62,903 bases of DNA. Source: DATAXP01 sp036272935 (lineage in GTDB: Bacteria > Planctomycetota > Planctomycetia > Pirellulales > PNKZ01). Location: the NCBI GenBank assembly GCA_036272935.1, contig DATAXP010000137.1:1-62903 (forward strand), written 5' to 3'. The position numbers were made by a program, and so were the translations under genes. The first letter of the stretch is position 1. Every line of letters begins with the position of its first letter. Shown here piece after piece: positions 1 through 8,113 of the stretch. The notes under the pieces were generated by a model, which was not told the DNA's origin, did no database searches, and saw only the letters and a list, made by a program, of their open reading frames with translations.

Positions 1-408
1 GGCCACCGGCGACGGCGCGCTCGGCTTCTGGAAAGCCCTGGCCCAGGTGTTCCCCACGACGCGCGAGCAGCGCTGCACCGTGCATAAGACGGCCAACGTG
101 CTCGACAACTTCCCCAAGCGCTTGCAGCCTCAAGCCAAGGCGAAGCTCAACGACATCTGGCAAGCCGAGACGCGCGCCACAGCCGAGAGCGCCTTCGACC
201 TGTTCCTCTCGACTTATGAGGCGAAGTATCCCAAGGCCACCGCGTGTTTGAAGAAGGATCGCGACGTGCTGCTGGCCTTCTACGACTTCCCAGCCGAGCA
301 CTGGATCCATGTCCGCACGACCAACCCCATCGAGAGCACCTTCGCCACGGTGCGCTGCGACACCGCCGCACGAAGGGCAACGGCTCACGCACCGCCTACG
401 CCGTGTAA
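1..408 (+). pseudogene. IS256-family transposase, 3' fragment with frameshift
   Basis: The frame open from base 2 reads GDGALGFWKAL, then REQRCTVHKTANVLDNFPK, then FYDFPAEHW and TTNPIESTFATVR. These are conserved blocks of IS256-family DDE transposases, which cut and rejoin DNA for transposition. The second catalytic Asp (in GDGALGF) and the Glu (in NPIES, bases 332-334) are present; the 5' half lies outside the window. After FATVR, at about base 354, one base appears to be missing: the expected continuation LRHRRTKGNGSRTAYAV is found in another frame and stops at TAA 406-408. The C-terminal end of the family and any terminal repeat are absent. It is therefore a decayed, truncated copy joined directly to the neighbouring minus-strand gene. 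Confidence 0.85.
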
Positions 409-936
409 CAACCGAAAGAACCCCCAGTCGCACGAGTCGTTCCACACTGTCCCCTTCGGCATCTGATTCACGTACGTAACTTCCCATTGGTCCGGCCGAA
501 GCTCTCCCAGCTTCGCTCGGTTCACGAATTGAAGGAAGTCTTGCAACGTGCTCTCGAACTCCCTCCGGACGGTTTCGTAGCGTGGATAACTGATCCCAGG
601 CCGCTTGAGCCAGTTAAAATGCAGACGGCTGTTTTGTACTTGGATCATCCGATCGGCGTCGGCGTTTTTGATCTGCAGCCTGCACTTGTTGGTAATCTCA
701 AAGCGTAACCGACCGCTTGCCCATCGGGCCTTGTCATCGAACTGCTCGAACGCGGGCGGCAGTAGTTCGGCGTCAGATACGCTCGGCCACTGGTCGGTTT
801 GCAACGACTGCCAGAACGCGCCGAGGTGCGCATTCGTTAAGCCTTGAAGCGGCGCAAACTGGACCCCCAAGACGGTCTCGACCACCGGTGGGTCAATGTA
901 ATCTGGAAACTGATCGGCAGTGCCGGGGTCAGCCAT
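385..936 (-). pseudogene. TIGR04255-family protein, C-terminally truncated
   Basis: Starting at ATG 936 the protein begins MADPGTADQFPDYIDPPVVETVLGVQF. The segment PPVVETVLGVQF is the N-terminal signature of the TIGR04255 family (function unknown, usually about 250-280 aa). About 180 residues are readable, through VTYVNQMPKGTVWNDS, after which the frame runs into the transposase remnant and ends within it. The family C-terminus is missing, which fits truncation at the IS256 junction near 405-420. The family is often found in accessory regions; no function can be assigned here. Confidence 0.7.
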
Positions 937-1160
937 TGTCGAGCGCTGAGTCCTTTGCCGACGGAAGCCGCATCCTGCGGCAGACGGATGGCCACGAAGC
1001 ATACCCTAACGCAAGGATAACGGCAATTCTGATACCAAGCCAGTGGCGTTCGCCAGGCACTGTGCCAAAACGGCTAGCAAACTCTGGTCTTGTAGCAGCG
1101 GTGATTGAGCGCCGCCCCCGTAGAAGGCTACTGGGCGGAAGCCTCGTCACCGGATCTCGA

Positions 1161-1643
1161 CTACCTCTGCTCGTGCTCGATGCGGCCGAACATGGCTCCG
1201 CCGTGGTCGCCGCCGCTCCAGGTGCCGCAGTACTGGTCGCGATAGATCAGCACGCGGCAGGTGAAGGTGCCGAAGCCGGGCACTGTCAGGTCGGTGAGCG
1301 TGATCACCGGAGTGTCGCCGGCCCACTTCACCTCGAGCGTCAGCGGCAGGGTGGCGTCGTGGTCGCCGTACTGGATGCGGGCCTGGAACAACCAAAAGTC
1401 GTCGCGGACTTTCGACACCTTGCTGATCGTGTACTTCTCGTGCTTCAGGGGCTTGCCGTCATCGCGGCCGGCAACCGTAAATGTGCCGACGAGCGTGGCC
1501 CCCGACATCGCCTCCTCGAACTGCTTCTCGAGTGTCGCACGGTCGGGGACGGGTGTTGGCTTGGCCATCCCCGGCGTCTGCTGAGCCCGGGCCACCAACC
1601 CCACCACGCACATCACACCGAGCGCCAAAAGAATCCGTCGCAT
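1161..1643 (-). CDS. secreted hypothetical protein
   Basis: 160 aa starting at ATG 1643 with a clear Sec signal peptide (MRRILLALGVMCVVGLVARAQ, cleavage predicted near ARA-QQ). The mature part is mostly beta-rich (GTFTVAGRDDGKPLKHEKYTIS, LPLTLEVKWAGDTPVITLTDL) and ends with a charged tail. I do not recognise the fold; proteins of this type are common in planctomycetes as exported proteins of unknown role. It lies 41 bp upstream of the end of the sugar-isomerase gene on the same strand and could share its transcript. Confidence 0.75.
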   Translation of the reverse strand: MRRILLALGVMCVVGLVARAQQTPGMAKPTPVPDRATLEKQFEEAMSGATLVGTFTVAGRDDGKPLKHEKYTISKVSKVRDDFWLFQARIQYGDHDATLPLTLEVKWAGDTPVITLTDLTVPGFGTFTCRVLIYRDQYCGTWSGGDHGGAMFGRIEHEQR

Positions 1644-1683
1644 GCTGGCCTCCTTCTTCGTTGGGTTGCCGAGTCCGCCTTCG

Positions 1684-2472
1684 TCACAGGCGTCGCAAGT
1701 ATTTTACCGCATCGCTGAGTTCCGTCGCCGCATCCCCTGTGCCGCTGGTGCGGATCGACAAGTACCCGCGATACTGCCGTTCTTCCAAGGCGCCCAGCAG
1801 AGCCGGATAGTCGACGCTGCCGCGGCCAAGCTGCACCATCGTGCCGCGCGGCGCGGTGCGCTCGCGGATGGCATCGTCGGCGTGGGCGTGGACGATCGCC
1901 GATCCGACCGCCTCGACCACTTCCAGCGGCTCGAAACCGCGGGCGATGAGCATCCCCGGATCGAGCGTGACGCCGATCAGCCCCGGCGGCAGCGCATCGA
2001 GCAGCTTGCGGAGCGACGCGCCGCTGTCGGTCCCGGCCAGTGCCGAGAGCATCGCCCCCGAGCGCTGGCTGTGCAGGGCCAGGTCGGTGAGCGCTTCGAC
2101 CATGGTTTTCCATTCGGGCGTCGAGTCGTCGGTAGAAATCGGCCCGATGTGGTTGGTGACCACTGTCGCTCCCAGGGCGTGGGCAAATTCCATCGCGTCC
2201 TTGGTCGCCTGAATGCGGCGATCGAGTCCTTCGGCCTCGTGGTATCCGTGGCGGGTGCGAAACTCCAGTGCCGCCACCCGCAGGTTCTGGTCGTCGAGCA
2301 GCTTACGCACCTGCCGCAGCGCGGTGCCGCGCACGTCGGTGGGGTTCACCTCGCCGCGGGCGTCGATTTCGACCGCCTCGACCCCGATCTGCCGCGCCGC
2401 CGCCAGGGCATGTCGAAACGACATCGGCAAGCTGGCCAGTTGCAGGGCGATACGAAGACGAAACACACGCAC
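1684..2472 (-). CDS. sugar phosphate isomerase/epimerase (xylose isomerase-like TIM barrel)
   Basis: About 262 aa. The first barrel strand is in RIALQLASLPMSF, followed by ARQIGVEAVEIDARGE, VVTNHIGP, GVTLDPGML and IVHAHADDA; the regularly spaced acidic and His residues resemble the metal ligands of the xylose isomerase-like AP-endonuclease 2 superfamily. It probably isomerises or epimerises a sugar derivative; the substrate is not visible. No ATG precedes the first strand, so GTG at 2472 (or GTG 2466) is chosen; an ATG start at MSFRHAL would delete strand 1. It is divergent from the Nif3-like gene, with about 70 bp between the starts. Confidence 0.8.
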   Translation of the reverse strand: MRVFRLRIALQLASLPMSFRHALAAARQIGVEAVEIDARGEVNPTDVRGTALRQVRKLLDDQNLRVAALEFRTRHGYHEAEGLDRRIQATKDAMEFAHALGATVVTNHIGPISTDDSTPEWKTMVEALTDLALHSQRSGAMLSALAGTDSGASLRKLLDALPPGLIGVTLDPGMLIARGFEPLEVVEAVGSAIVHAHADDAIRERTAPRGTMVQLGRGSVDYPALLGALEERQYRGYLSIRTSGTGDAATELSDAVKYLRRL

Positions 2473-2541
2473 ATCCTGAGGCGGGGAAGGAAACCGATCG
2501 GCCCGTTGCGTCGATCGCTGCGAGCCGTCATTGTATCGCTC

Positions 2542-3339
2542 ATGCCCACGATCGACGACCTCGCCAAGTTCCTCGAAGCGTTCGCTCCGCCGCGATTGGC
2601 CGAATCGTGGGACAACGTCGGCCTGCTGGTCGGTGACCGTGCGGCGCGCGTTGAGCGCGTGATGACCTGCCTGACCGTCACGCCGGCAAGTGCCGCCGAA
2701 GCGATCGATGCCCGCGCGGAGCTGATCGTCACGCATCATCCGCTACCGTTTCGGCCGCTGAAGCGGATCGCCACCGACGAACCGACCGGCGAACTGCTGT
2801 GGCGGCTGATCGGCGCCGGCGTGAGCATTTACAGCCCGCACACCGCGTTCGACTCCGCCGCCTCGGGCATCAACCAGCGCTGGGCAGAAGGCTTGGAACT
2901 ACGGGACATCGTGCCTTTGGTCGCATCGCCCACGAGCGCACGGGGCGGGATCGAAGGGGCTGGCCGCTGCGGTACCTTGCCGCACAAACGGACGCTGGCT
3001 GAGGTTGCCGAGCGCGTGAAGCGGCTCGTGGGCATCGATCGCGTACAGGTGGTTGGCGCGGCGGCGTGCGGCGTGCGGCGCCTGGCGATCGCGTGCGGCA
3101 GCGGCGGCGAGTTTGTCGAGGCGGCGCATCGGCTTGGTTGCGACTGCCTGGTGACCGGCGAGGCACGCTTTCATACGTGTCTGGAAGCCGAAGCGCTGGG
3201 CATGGCTCTAATTCTGGCCGGGCACTTTGCCAGCGAACGTTTTGCCGTCGCGTACCTGGCGGAAGTGATCGAAGCGCAGTGGCCCGAACTCGAAGTCTGG
3301 CCAAGCCGCCGCGAGCGCGATCCGCTGGCGTGGCTGTGA
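2542..3339 (+). CDS. Nif3-like dinuclear metal centre protein (YbgI/SA1388 family)
   Basis: 265 aa from ATG 2542. Family signatures appear in order: ESWDNVGLLVGD near the N-terminus, VTHHPLPFRPLK (His metal ligands), YSPHTAFDSA, then TGEARFHTCLEA and GHFASER near the C-terminus, matching the TGD..HH and GHYATE blocks of NIF3/YbgI proteins. The family binds two metals in a toroidal hexamer. Its biochemical role is poorly defined; a GTP cyclohydrolase-like activity has been proposed for some members. The third and fourth blocks deviate slightly (EARFH instead of DVKHH). It is a single gene with no partner on this strand before 3400. Confidence 0.88.
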   Translation: MPTIDDLAKFLEAFAPPRLAESWDNVGLLVGDRAARVERVMTCLTVTPASAAEAIDARAELIVTHHPLPFRPLKRIATDEPTGELLWRLIGAGVSIYSPHTAFDSAASGINQRWAEGLELRDIVPLVASPTSARGGIEGAGRCGTLPHKRTLAEVAERVKRLVGIDRVQVVGAAACGVRRLAIACGSGGEFVEAAHRLGCDCLVTGEARFHTCLEAEALGMALILAGHFASERFAVAYLAEVIEAQWPELEVWPSRRERDPLAWL

Positions 3340-3399
3340 CGATTCGCGCGGCTGGGCAAGATGTCCGGCGACGTAACTCCTTGTGAGCGAATGTGTTGA

Positions 3400-3427
3400 T
3401 TGACGACCGTTGCCGGCCGTCTAGAAT
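3400..3427 (+). promoter_or_regulatory. candidate sigma-70 promoter of the 3518-7505 operon
   Basis: TTGACG at 3400-3405, a 16-nt spacer, then TAGAAT at 3422-3427. Both hexamers match the consensus at 5 of 6 positions. The site lies about 90 bp before the glycosyltransferase ATG. Confidence 0.5.
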
Positions 3428-3517
3428 GACCCCCAGCATCGCGCGGTCCAACGTGGCGGCTTTGGCACTGCGGTTGCTAGCTTCCGGCCGGTTCGTTTCG
3501 CGTTGCGAGAGCGGTGC

Positions 3518-4321
3518 ATGAGCGATCGATTTTTGACGGCACTGCCCGTCTACAACGAGGTCGGCCACGTCCACGACGTCCTGGCCGAGGTGCGCCGCTA
3601 CAGTCCCGAGATCCTGGTAGTCGACGACGGATCGACCGACGGTACGTCGAAGTTGCTGGAATCGGAGCCGGGCATCCACGTCGTGCGGCATCCGACCAAT
3701 CGTGGCTACGGGGCGGCGTTGCACAGCGCGTTCGAGTTCGCCCAGCGCCAGGGATACCAAACGTTAGTAACGATCGACTGCGACGGCCAGCACCAGCCCT
3801 GCCGCATCCCAAAGTTTGTCGCGGCTTGCACCAATTGCGATATCGCGTCGGGGAGCCGCTACCTCGAAAAGTTCCCGGGCGACAGCGAACCGCCCGAGCA
3901 GCGCCGCCGAATCAACGAGCAGCTTACGGCCGAGATCAATCGCCGGCTCGGTCTGCACCTGACCGACGCGTTTTGCGGGTTCAAAGGCTACCGCGTCGCG
4001 GCGTTGCCGCACCTGGCGGTCACCGAGACCGGCTACGCGATGCCGTTGGAGGTGTGGGTGCGTGCCGCGCGTGGTGGGCTGCGCGTGCGCGAGCTGGCCG
4101 TGCCGCTAATTTATCTCGACGAAAAGCGATCGTTCGGCGGTTCGCTGGACGACGCAGCGACGCGGCTGAAGTATTATTATGACGTGCTCGACCGTGTCAT
4201 GGCGACGGTCGACGGTGAATCTGCCGCGAACATTGCCGCGCCGCCATCGATGATCGAAACACAAGCAGCGATCGAGCAGCAACCAGCGCGAACGGGGGCG
4301 AATTGCGGCCCATGTGCATGA
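3518..4321 (+). CDS. family 2 glycosyltransferase (dolichol-phosphate mannosyltransferase-like)
   Basis: 267 aa starting at ATG 3518. The GT-A nucleotide-sugar fold is shown by LPVYNE (residues 8-13), ILVVDDGSTDGT and the metal-binding region TIDCDGQHQP. No C-terminal membrane helices are present, so it is a soluble or peripheral enzyme that transfers a sugar from an activated donor; acceptor unknown. The last codons form an ATGA overlap with the next gene, implying translational coupling. The start just before DRFLTALPVYNE gives the usual N-terminus for the family. Confidence 0.85.
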   Translation: MSDRFLTALPVYNEVGHVHDVLAEVRRYSPEILVVDDGSTDGTSKLLESEPGIHVVRHPTNRGYGAALHSAFEFAQRQGYQTLVTIDCDGQHQPCRIPKFVAACTNCDIASGSRYLEKFPGDSEPPEQRRRINEQLTAEINRRLGLHLTDAFCGFKGYRVAALPHLAVTETGYAMPLEVWVRAARGGLRVRELAVPLIYLDEKRSFGGSLDDAATRLKYYYDVLDRVMATVDGESAANIAAPPSMIETQAAIEQQPARTGANCGPCA

Positions 4322-6012
4322 CGAGCTCGGATTCGCCCGTAATGACGGGGCCAGCCGCGGACGACGAGTGTTCCAGCCCCGGCGCCGGCCAGCCGGCCGA
4401 CAATCGGCAACCGCGCGAGGCGCGAATCTCCCGGCATCAGCTCACCGCGCCGCGGGAAGATCGCAGCGTAGTGGTCGATCCGCCGTGTCGCGATTTGGCG
4501 CGTGTCGTTGCCGAGAACCAGGCGCTGCGGGCGGCATACGACTACGATTTTCAGGGGCGTTCGCTGGCCGAGCTATCGACGCTGGCCCGCAGCGAGTTGA
4601 TCGCCGCCGCCTGTCGCTATACCTCGACCTACCGCGACGTCGATCTGGCCGGCCGCAGCGATCGGTTGTTCTTCGCCGGTCATCAGCCGCAACTGTTCCA
4701 TCCCGGCGTGTGGATCAAGAACTTTGCGCTGAGCAAGTTGGCCGCGGTCCACGGTGTCACGCCGGTCAACCTGGTGATCGACAGCGACGCCCCGAAGAGT
4801 GCAGCGCTGCCGGTTCCGACCGGTTCGCTCGCCGATCCACACGTGGTCAACGTGCCGTTCGACCGCCGCTCGGCAGGCGTTCCGTTCGAGGAGCGACGGA
4901 TCGCCGATCGCGGCATGTTCGAAAGTTTTGGCCGCCGCGCAGCGGAGCCTCTGCGGCCGATCATCGCCAACCCGCTGCTCGACGATTTTTGGCCGCGCGT
5001 GCTCACCCGAGCGGCGACGACCGACAACCTAGGGGCGTGCTTTGCGCAGGCTCGGCACCAGCTCGAAGGGGACTGGGGCAGTTCGACGCTCGAGCTGCCG
5101 CAGAGCGTGGTCTGCCAGAGCGAGGCGTTCGCCTGGTTCGCCGTCCACTTGCTCGCCCGGCTGCCGCGGCTGTGGGACATCTACAACGATGCCGTGGCCG
5201 AGTATCGGCGGGTGTACCGTATCCGCAGCGCCAACCATCCGGTGCCCAACCTGGCAGCGCACGACGATTGGCTCGAGGCACCATTCTGGGTTTGGACCGA
5301 CGAGGCACCGCAGCGGCGGCGATTGTTCGCCCGGCAACGCGGCGACGAGTTGCAACTCAGCAATCGTGGCGACGTTGAATTGTCGCTGCCGCTGGCGACC
5401 GACGACGATATCTCCCGGACGGTCGAAGTGTTCATGGCGCTCGGCCAGCGAGGCATTCGCATCCGCACCCGAGCGCTGACGACGACCATGTTCGCCCGGC
5501 TGGTCGCCGGCGATTTGTTCATTCACGGCATCGGCGGCGGAAAATACGACGAGCTGACCGACGTGATTGCCGAGCGATTTTTCGGCCTCGAATTGCCGCG
5601 GTTCGCCGTGCTGTCGGGCACGCTGTATCTGCCGGTGGCTCGGCCATCGGCCGGACCCGACGATCTGCGCCGCGTCGACGAACGGCTTCGTCAAACGCGG
5701 TTCCATCCCGAGCGTTTTGCCGAAGGGGATGCCCGCGCGATCGCCACGTGGACCGCCGAGAAGCAGCGTTGGATCGCCGAGCCGGTGACTACGGAAACTG
5801 CGCGGACGCGTTGCCACGCCATTCGCCGGGTCAACGACGAGCTTCAGCCATTCGTCGCTCGCCGGCGCGAGTCGTTGCTGGCGGAGCGCGCGACTTTGGA
5901 GCACGATTGGCAGGCGCGGCGCGTGCTCGCCCGGCGCGATTACTCGTTTTGTTTCTATCCCGAGCTGGTGTTGCGCGATTTTTTTGTGGATTTTCTAGCG
6001 CCCGTCTCATAA
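4318..6012 (+). CDS. conserved hypothetical protein, BshC-like
   Basis: 564 aa. The start chosen is ATG 4318, which overlaps the TGA of the preceding gene; an in-frame ATG at 4312 is also possible. The segment FFAGHQPQLFHPGVWIKNFALSKLAA, followed by VNLVIDSDAPKS, resembles the nucleotide-binding core of BshC (putative cysteine-adding enzyme of bacillithiol synthesis), where GQQ..L..GP...IYK occurs at the same place. The overall length (BshC about 540 aa) also fits. The rest is divergent and no BshA or BshB gene is visible next to it, so a true bacillithiol role is uncertain. It is coupled to the glycosyltransferase and followed by the acetyltransferase gene. Confidence 0.65.
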   Translation: MTSSDSPVMTGPAADDECSSPGAGQPADNRQPREARISRHQLTAPREDRSVVVDPPCRDLARVVAENQALRAAYDYDFQGRSLAELSTLARSELIAAACRYTSTYRDVDLAGRSDRLFFAGHQPQLFHPGVWIKNFALSKLAAVHGVTPVNLVIDSDAPKSAALPVPTGSLADPHVVNVPFDRRSAGVPFEERRIADRGMFESFGRRAAEPLRPIIANPLLDDFWPRVLTRAATTDNLGACFAQARHQLEGDWGSSTLELPQSVVCQSEAFAWFAVHLLARLPRLWDIYNDAVAEYRRVYRIRSANHPVPNLAAHDDWLEAPFWVWTDEAPQRRRLFARQRGDELQLSNRGDVELSLPLATDDDISRTVEVFMALGQRGIRIRTRALTTTMFARLVAGDLFIHGIGGGKYDELTDVIAERFFGLELPRFAVLSGTLYLPVARPSAGPDDLRRVDERLRQTRFHPERFAEGDARAIATWTAEKQRWIAEPVTTETARTRCHAIRRVNDELQPFVARRRESLLAERATLEHDWQARRVLARRDYSFCFYPELVLRDFFVDFLAPVS

Positions 6013-6065
6013 TCTTGGGAATTCATGAGGGAGCGAGGAGAGCTCGACTGAAAGGATTCGCATAA

Positions 6066-7505
6066 ATGAGCGTCACGGCGCGGGTGCGGAAGAGTTCGAA
6101 GCAACGAGGGGCAGCCGCGAAACTCCGTCCGCCGGTTGAGCCAGCGCGAGTTGCTACTGCGGCGCCCCGGCCCGCTGCTATTCGCCCGAAGGTCGCCCCC
6201 GCAGCGGTTTGGCCGCGCGAAGTCCCTTTCGAGCTTGCCGCGGCCACGGCTGGCGATCACGCGGCCATCCAGCATTTCCTGGCGGCGGCGTATCCGGCGG
6301 TGCCGCGCGATGCTTTCCAGGCCTCGCTCGATGATCCGTTTTACGAGCCTGCCGATCGGCTGATCGCGCGCGTCGGCGCGCAGATCGTCGGCCATCTGCA
6401 CGTGCTGAAGCGCGTGATGCACTTCGCCGGGATCGAAATTCCCATGGCTGGGCTGACCGGGCTGGCGGTGCCGATGGAAGAACGGATTCCCGGCATGGCT
6501 GGTGGTCTGATGGCTGCCGCCCAACAGGCGATGATCGACGACGGGGCGATGTTGGCGGTGCTGAGAACGCGGGCGCCGCGGTTCTTCGTCGATCACGGCT
6601 GGGCGGTTTGCGGACGGCACTGCCATTCGCGGGCCGCCACGCGCGACGTGCTGGCTCAGCTTTCCGCGCGCGGCATTCCGCCGGCCGACGGCCCGGTGCG
6701 CATCCGCCCCTGGCGGCAGGTCGAGTTGCCGGGCCTGATGCGGCTGTACAGCGAGCGGATGGCGACGGCGATCGGTCCCTTCGCGCGGACCGAGGCGTAT
6801 TGGCGCTGGCGTATCAGCCGCCAGGAATTCGATCAAATCTTCGTGGCCCTCGATGGTCCGGACCATCTCGATTGGGCCACGCTCGACAGCCCGATTGCCG
6901 GCTACGTGATCACGCGCGGCGACCGGATTGTCGAATTGCTGGCCAGGCCGCTGACGAGTGCCGGTTCGGCCGGCGATGCCGATTACGTTGCCGAGCAACT
7001 GGTGGCCCGCGCCTGCGGCGAGGCGATCGAGCGCGACGACCATGCGGTCCAACTGCACGCTGCGCCCGATGATCGGCTTCACCGGCTGTTCGCTCAGGCA
7101 TCGGGACGGTACACGCACCGCGAAGACCACCAAGGCGACTTCTATATGGCCAAGCTGCTAGATCCGGCCGGTCTGGTGCGCCGGCTGGGCGAGACGCTGT
7201 GTGCCCGAGCCGTCGAGGCCGGTTTGCCGCGGACGCTTGGCTTGGGCTTGTGCATCGACGGCCAGCGGCATCGGCTGTCGATTGCCCGACGCGGCGCCCG
7301 GCTCAAGACGGGCCACGTGGGGCGTAGCTATCTGAAGCTGCGCCGATCGGAATTTACGCGATTGCTGCTGGGACACCTCGACCTGACCGAAGCGGTGGCC
7401 CAGCAGCGGGTTGAAGCATCGACCCGCCTGGCACTAGAAACCGCGGCCATTTTGTTTCCGCGCCTACCCTACTGGCGTCCGCCGTGGGACGACGTGGTTT
7501 GCTAA
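6066..7505 (+). CDS. GNAT-type acetyltransferase
   Basis: 479 aa. An Ala/Arg/Pro-rich N-terminal tail of about 55 residues precedes a GNAT domain (AATAGDHAAIQHFLAAAYP, ARVGAQIVGHLHVLKR, MAGLTGLAVPMEERIPGMAGGLM, ending in FFVDHGWAVCGRHCHSR). The arrangement of an N-terminal GNAT followed by a second alpha/beta region recalls Eis-like N-acetyltransferases. Substrate unknown. It is third in the run with the glycosyltransferase and the BshC-like gene, 53 bp after the latter, and probably co-transcribed. It ends just before a palindromic repeat. Confidence 0.7.
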   Translation: MSVTARVRKSSKQRGAAAKLRPPVEPARVATAAPRPAAIRPKVAPAAVWPREVPFELAAATAGDHAAIQHFLAAAYPAVPRDAFQASLDDPFYEPADRLIARVGAQIVGHLHVLKRVMHFAGIEIPMAGLTGLAVPMEERIPGMAGGLMAAAQQAMIDDGAMLAVLRTRAPRFFVDHGWAVCGRHCHSRAATRDVLAQLSARGIPPADGPVRIRPWRQVELPGLMRLYSERMATAIGPFARTEAYWRWRISRQEFDQIFVALDGPDHLDWATLDSPIAGYVITRGDRIVELLARPLTSAGSAGDADYVAEQLVARACGEAIERDDHAVQLHAAPDDRLHRLFAQASGRYTHREDHQGDFYMAKLLDPAGLVRRLGETLCARAVEAGLPRTLGLGLCIDGQRHRLSIARRGARLKTGHVGRSYLKLRRSEFTRLLLGHLDLTEAVAQQRVEASTRLALETAAILFPRLPYWRPPWDDVVC

Positions 7506-7507
7506 TG

Positions 7508-7569
7508 GTTTAGCCGGCGAGCTTGCTCGCCGCGTGTAAAAACGCGGCGGACAAGTCCGCCGGCTAAAC
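7508..7569. repeat. palindromic repeat between convergent genes
   Basis: Perfect 12-bp terminal inverted repeat: GTTTAGCCGGCG at 7508-7519 and CGCCGGCTAAAC at 7558-7569. Inside are two smaller hairpins, GGCGAGCTTGCTCGCC and GGCGGACAAGTCCGCC. The folded form would be a three-armed cruciform. It starts 2 bases after the stop of the acetyltransferase gene and ends 4 bases before the stop of the opposing DUF6496 gene. It lacks a T-tract but could stop transcription from both sides. Confidence 0.85.
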
Positions 7570-7573
7570 GCTT

Positions 7574-8026
7574 CTAACCTTTGCGCGCACGTGTGCGGGC
7601 CGCTTTCTTTGCCGACGCCGATCGCTCGCTGGCCGTGCGACGGTTGGCCGCCGCGTGAGCCTGCTTCGATAGCGATTTATGCGAGGCGGCCGACGTGCCT
7701 TCGCGCTGCAAGGCGTGCTCGACGGCGCGCGATCGCTTGGCTGACTTTTTGCGCTTGCGGTCAGACTGACCGCGGGTATAGGCACGCTCGGCGCTCTTTC
7801 GAGTCCGTTCGGTCGTTTCGCCTTCCTCGGGCGGCGGCAGATCAACGCCCGCCTGCCGTGCTTTCGACAGCCCAATGGCGATCGCCTGTTTGGTCGAGCG
7901 TGCGCCGTGCTTGCCTTCACGGATGTGGTGCATTTCTTCGCGCACGAACTCGCCAGCTTGCGTGCTCGCTGACTTGCCTTTGCGCTTATCTTCGCGCGCC
8001 CGCTGGATCGTTTTTTTCTCTGGCAT
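7574..8026 (-). CDS. DUF6496-family basic protein
   Basis: 150 aa from ATG 8026. The N-terminal half contains KGKSASTQAGEFVREEMHH and REGKHGARSTKQAIAIGLSKARQAG, the DUF6496 signature. The C-terminal half is a low-complexity Arg/Lys/Ser/Ala tail (KKSAKRSRAVE, ASEKSA-like runs ending in RTRARKG), histone H1-like in composition. Its function is unknown; the very basic composition suggests nucleic acid binding. It lies downstream of the transketolase gene on the same strand. Confidence 0.85.
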   Translation of the reverse strand: MPEKKTIQRAREDKRKGKSASTQAGEFVREEMHHIREGKHGARSTKQAIAIGLSKARQAGVDLPPPEEGETTERTRKSAERAYTRGQSDRKRKKSAKRSRAVEHALQREGTSAASHKSLSKQAHAAANRRTASERSASAKKAARTRARKG

Positions 8027-8113
8027 GATCGGTTCCTCTCCGGGTTCGAGATGCTCCCCCAGGGAGAATTGTGCAGACGATGTGCCGCACTCGCCGTTTT
8101 TATCGAGACGCGA

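Noticed and set aside
929..1150. 73-codon minus-strand frame with a hydrophobic segment (WLGIRIAVILALGYASW)
   Set aside because: It overlaps the better supported TIGR04255 start, has no family resemblance that I recognise, and could be chance.
717..1718. 333-codon plus-strand frame
   Set aside because: It runs across the truncated TIGR04255 gene and antisense to a signal-peptide gene; no motif.
4318..6012. Firm naming as bshC
   Set aside because: Only the nucleotide-binding segment and length resemble BshC, and no other bacillithiol gene is nearby.
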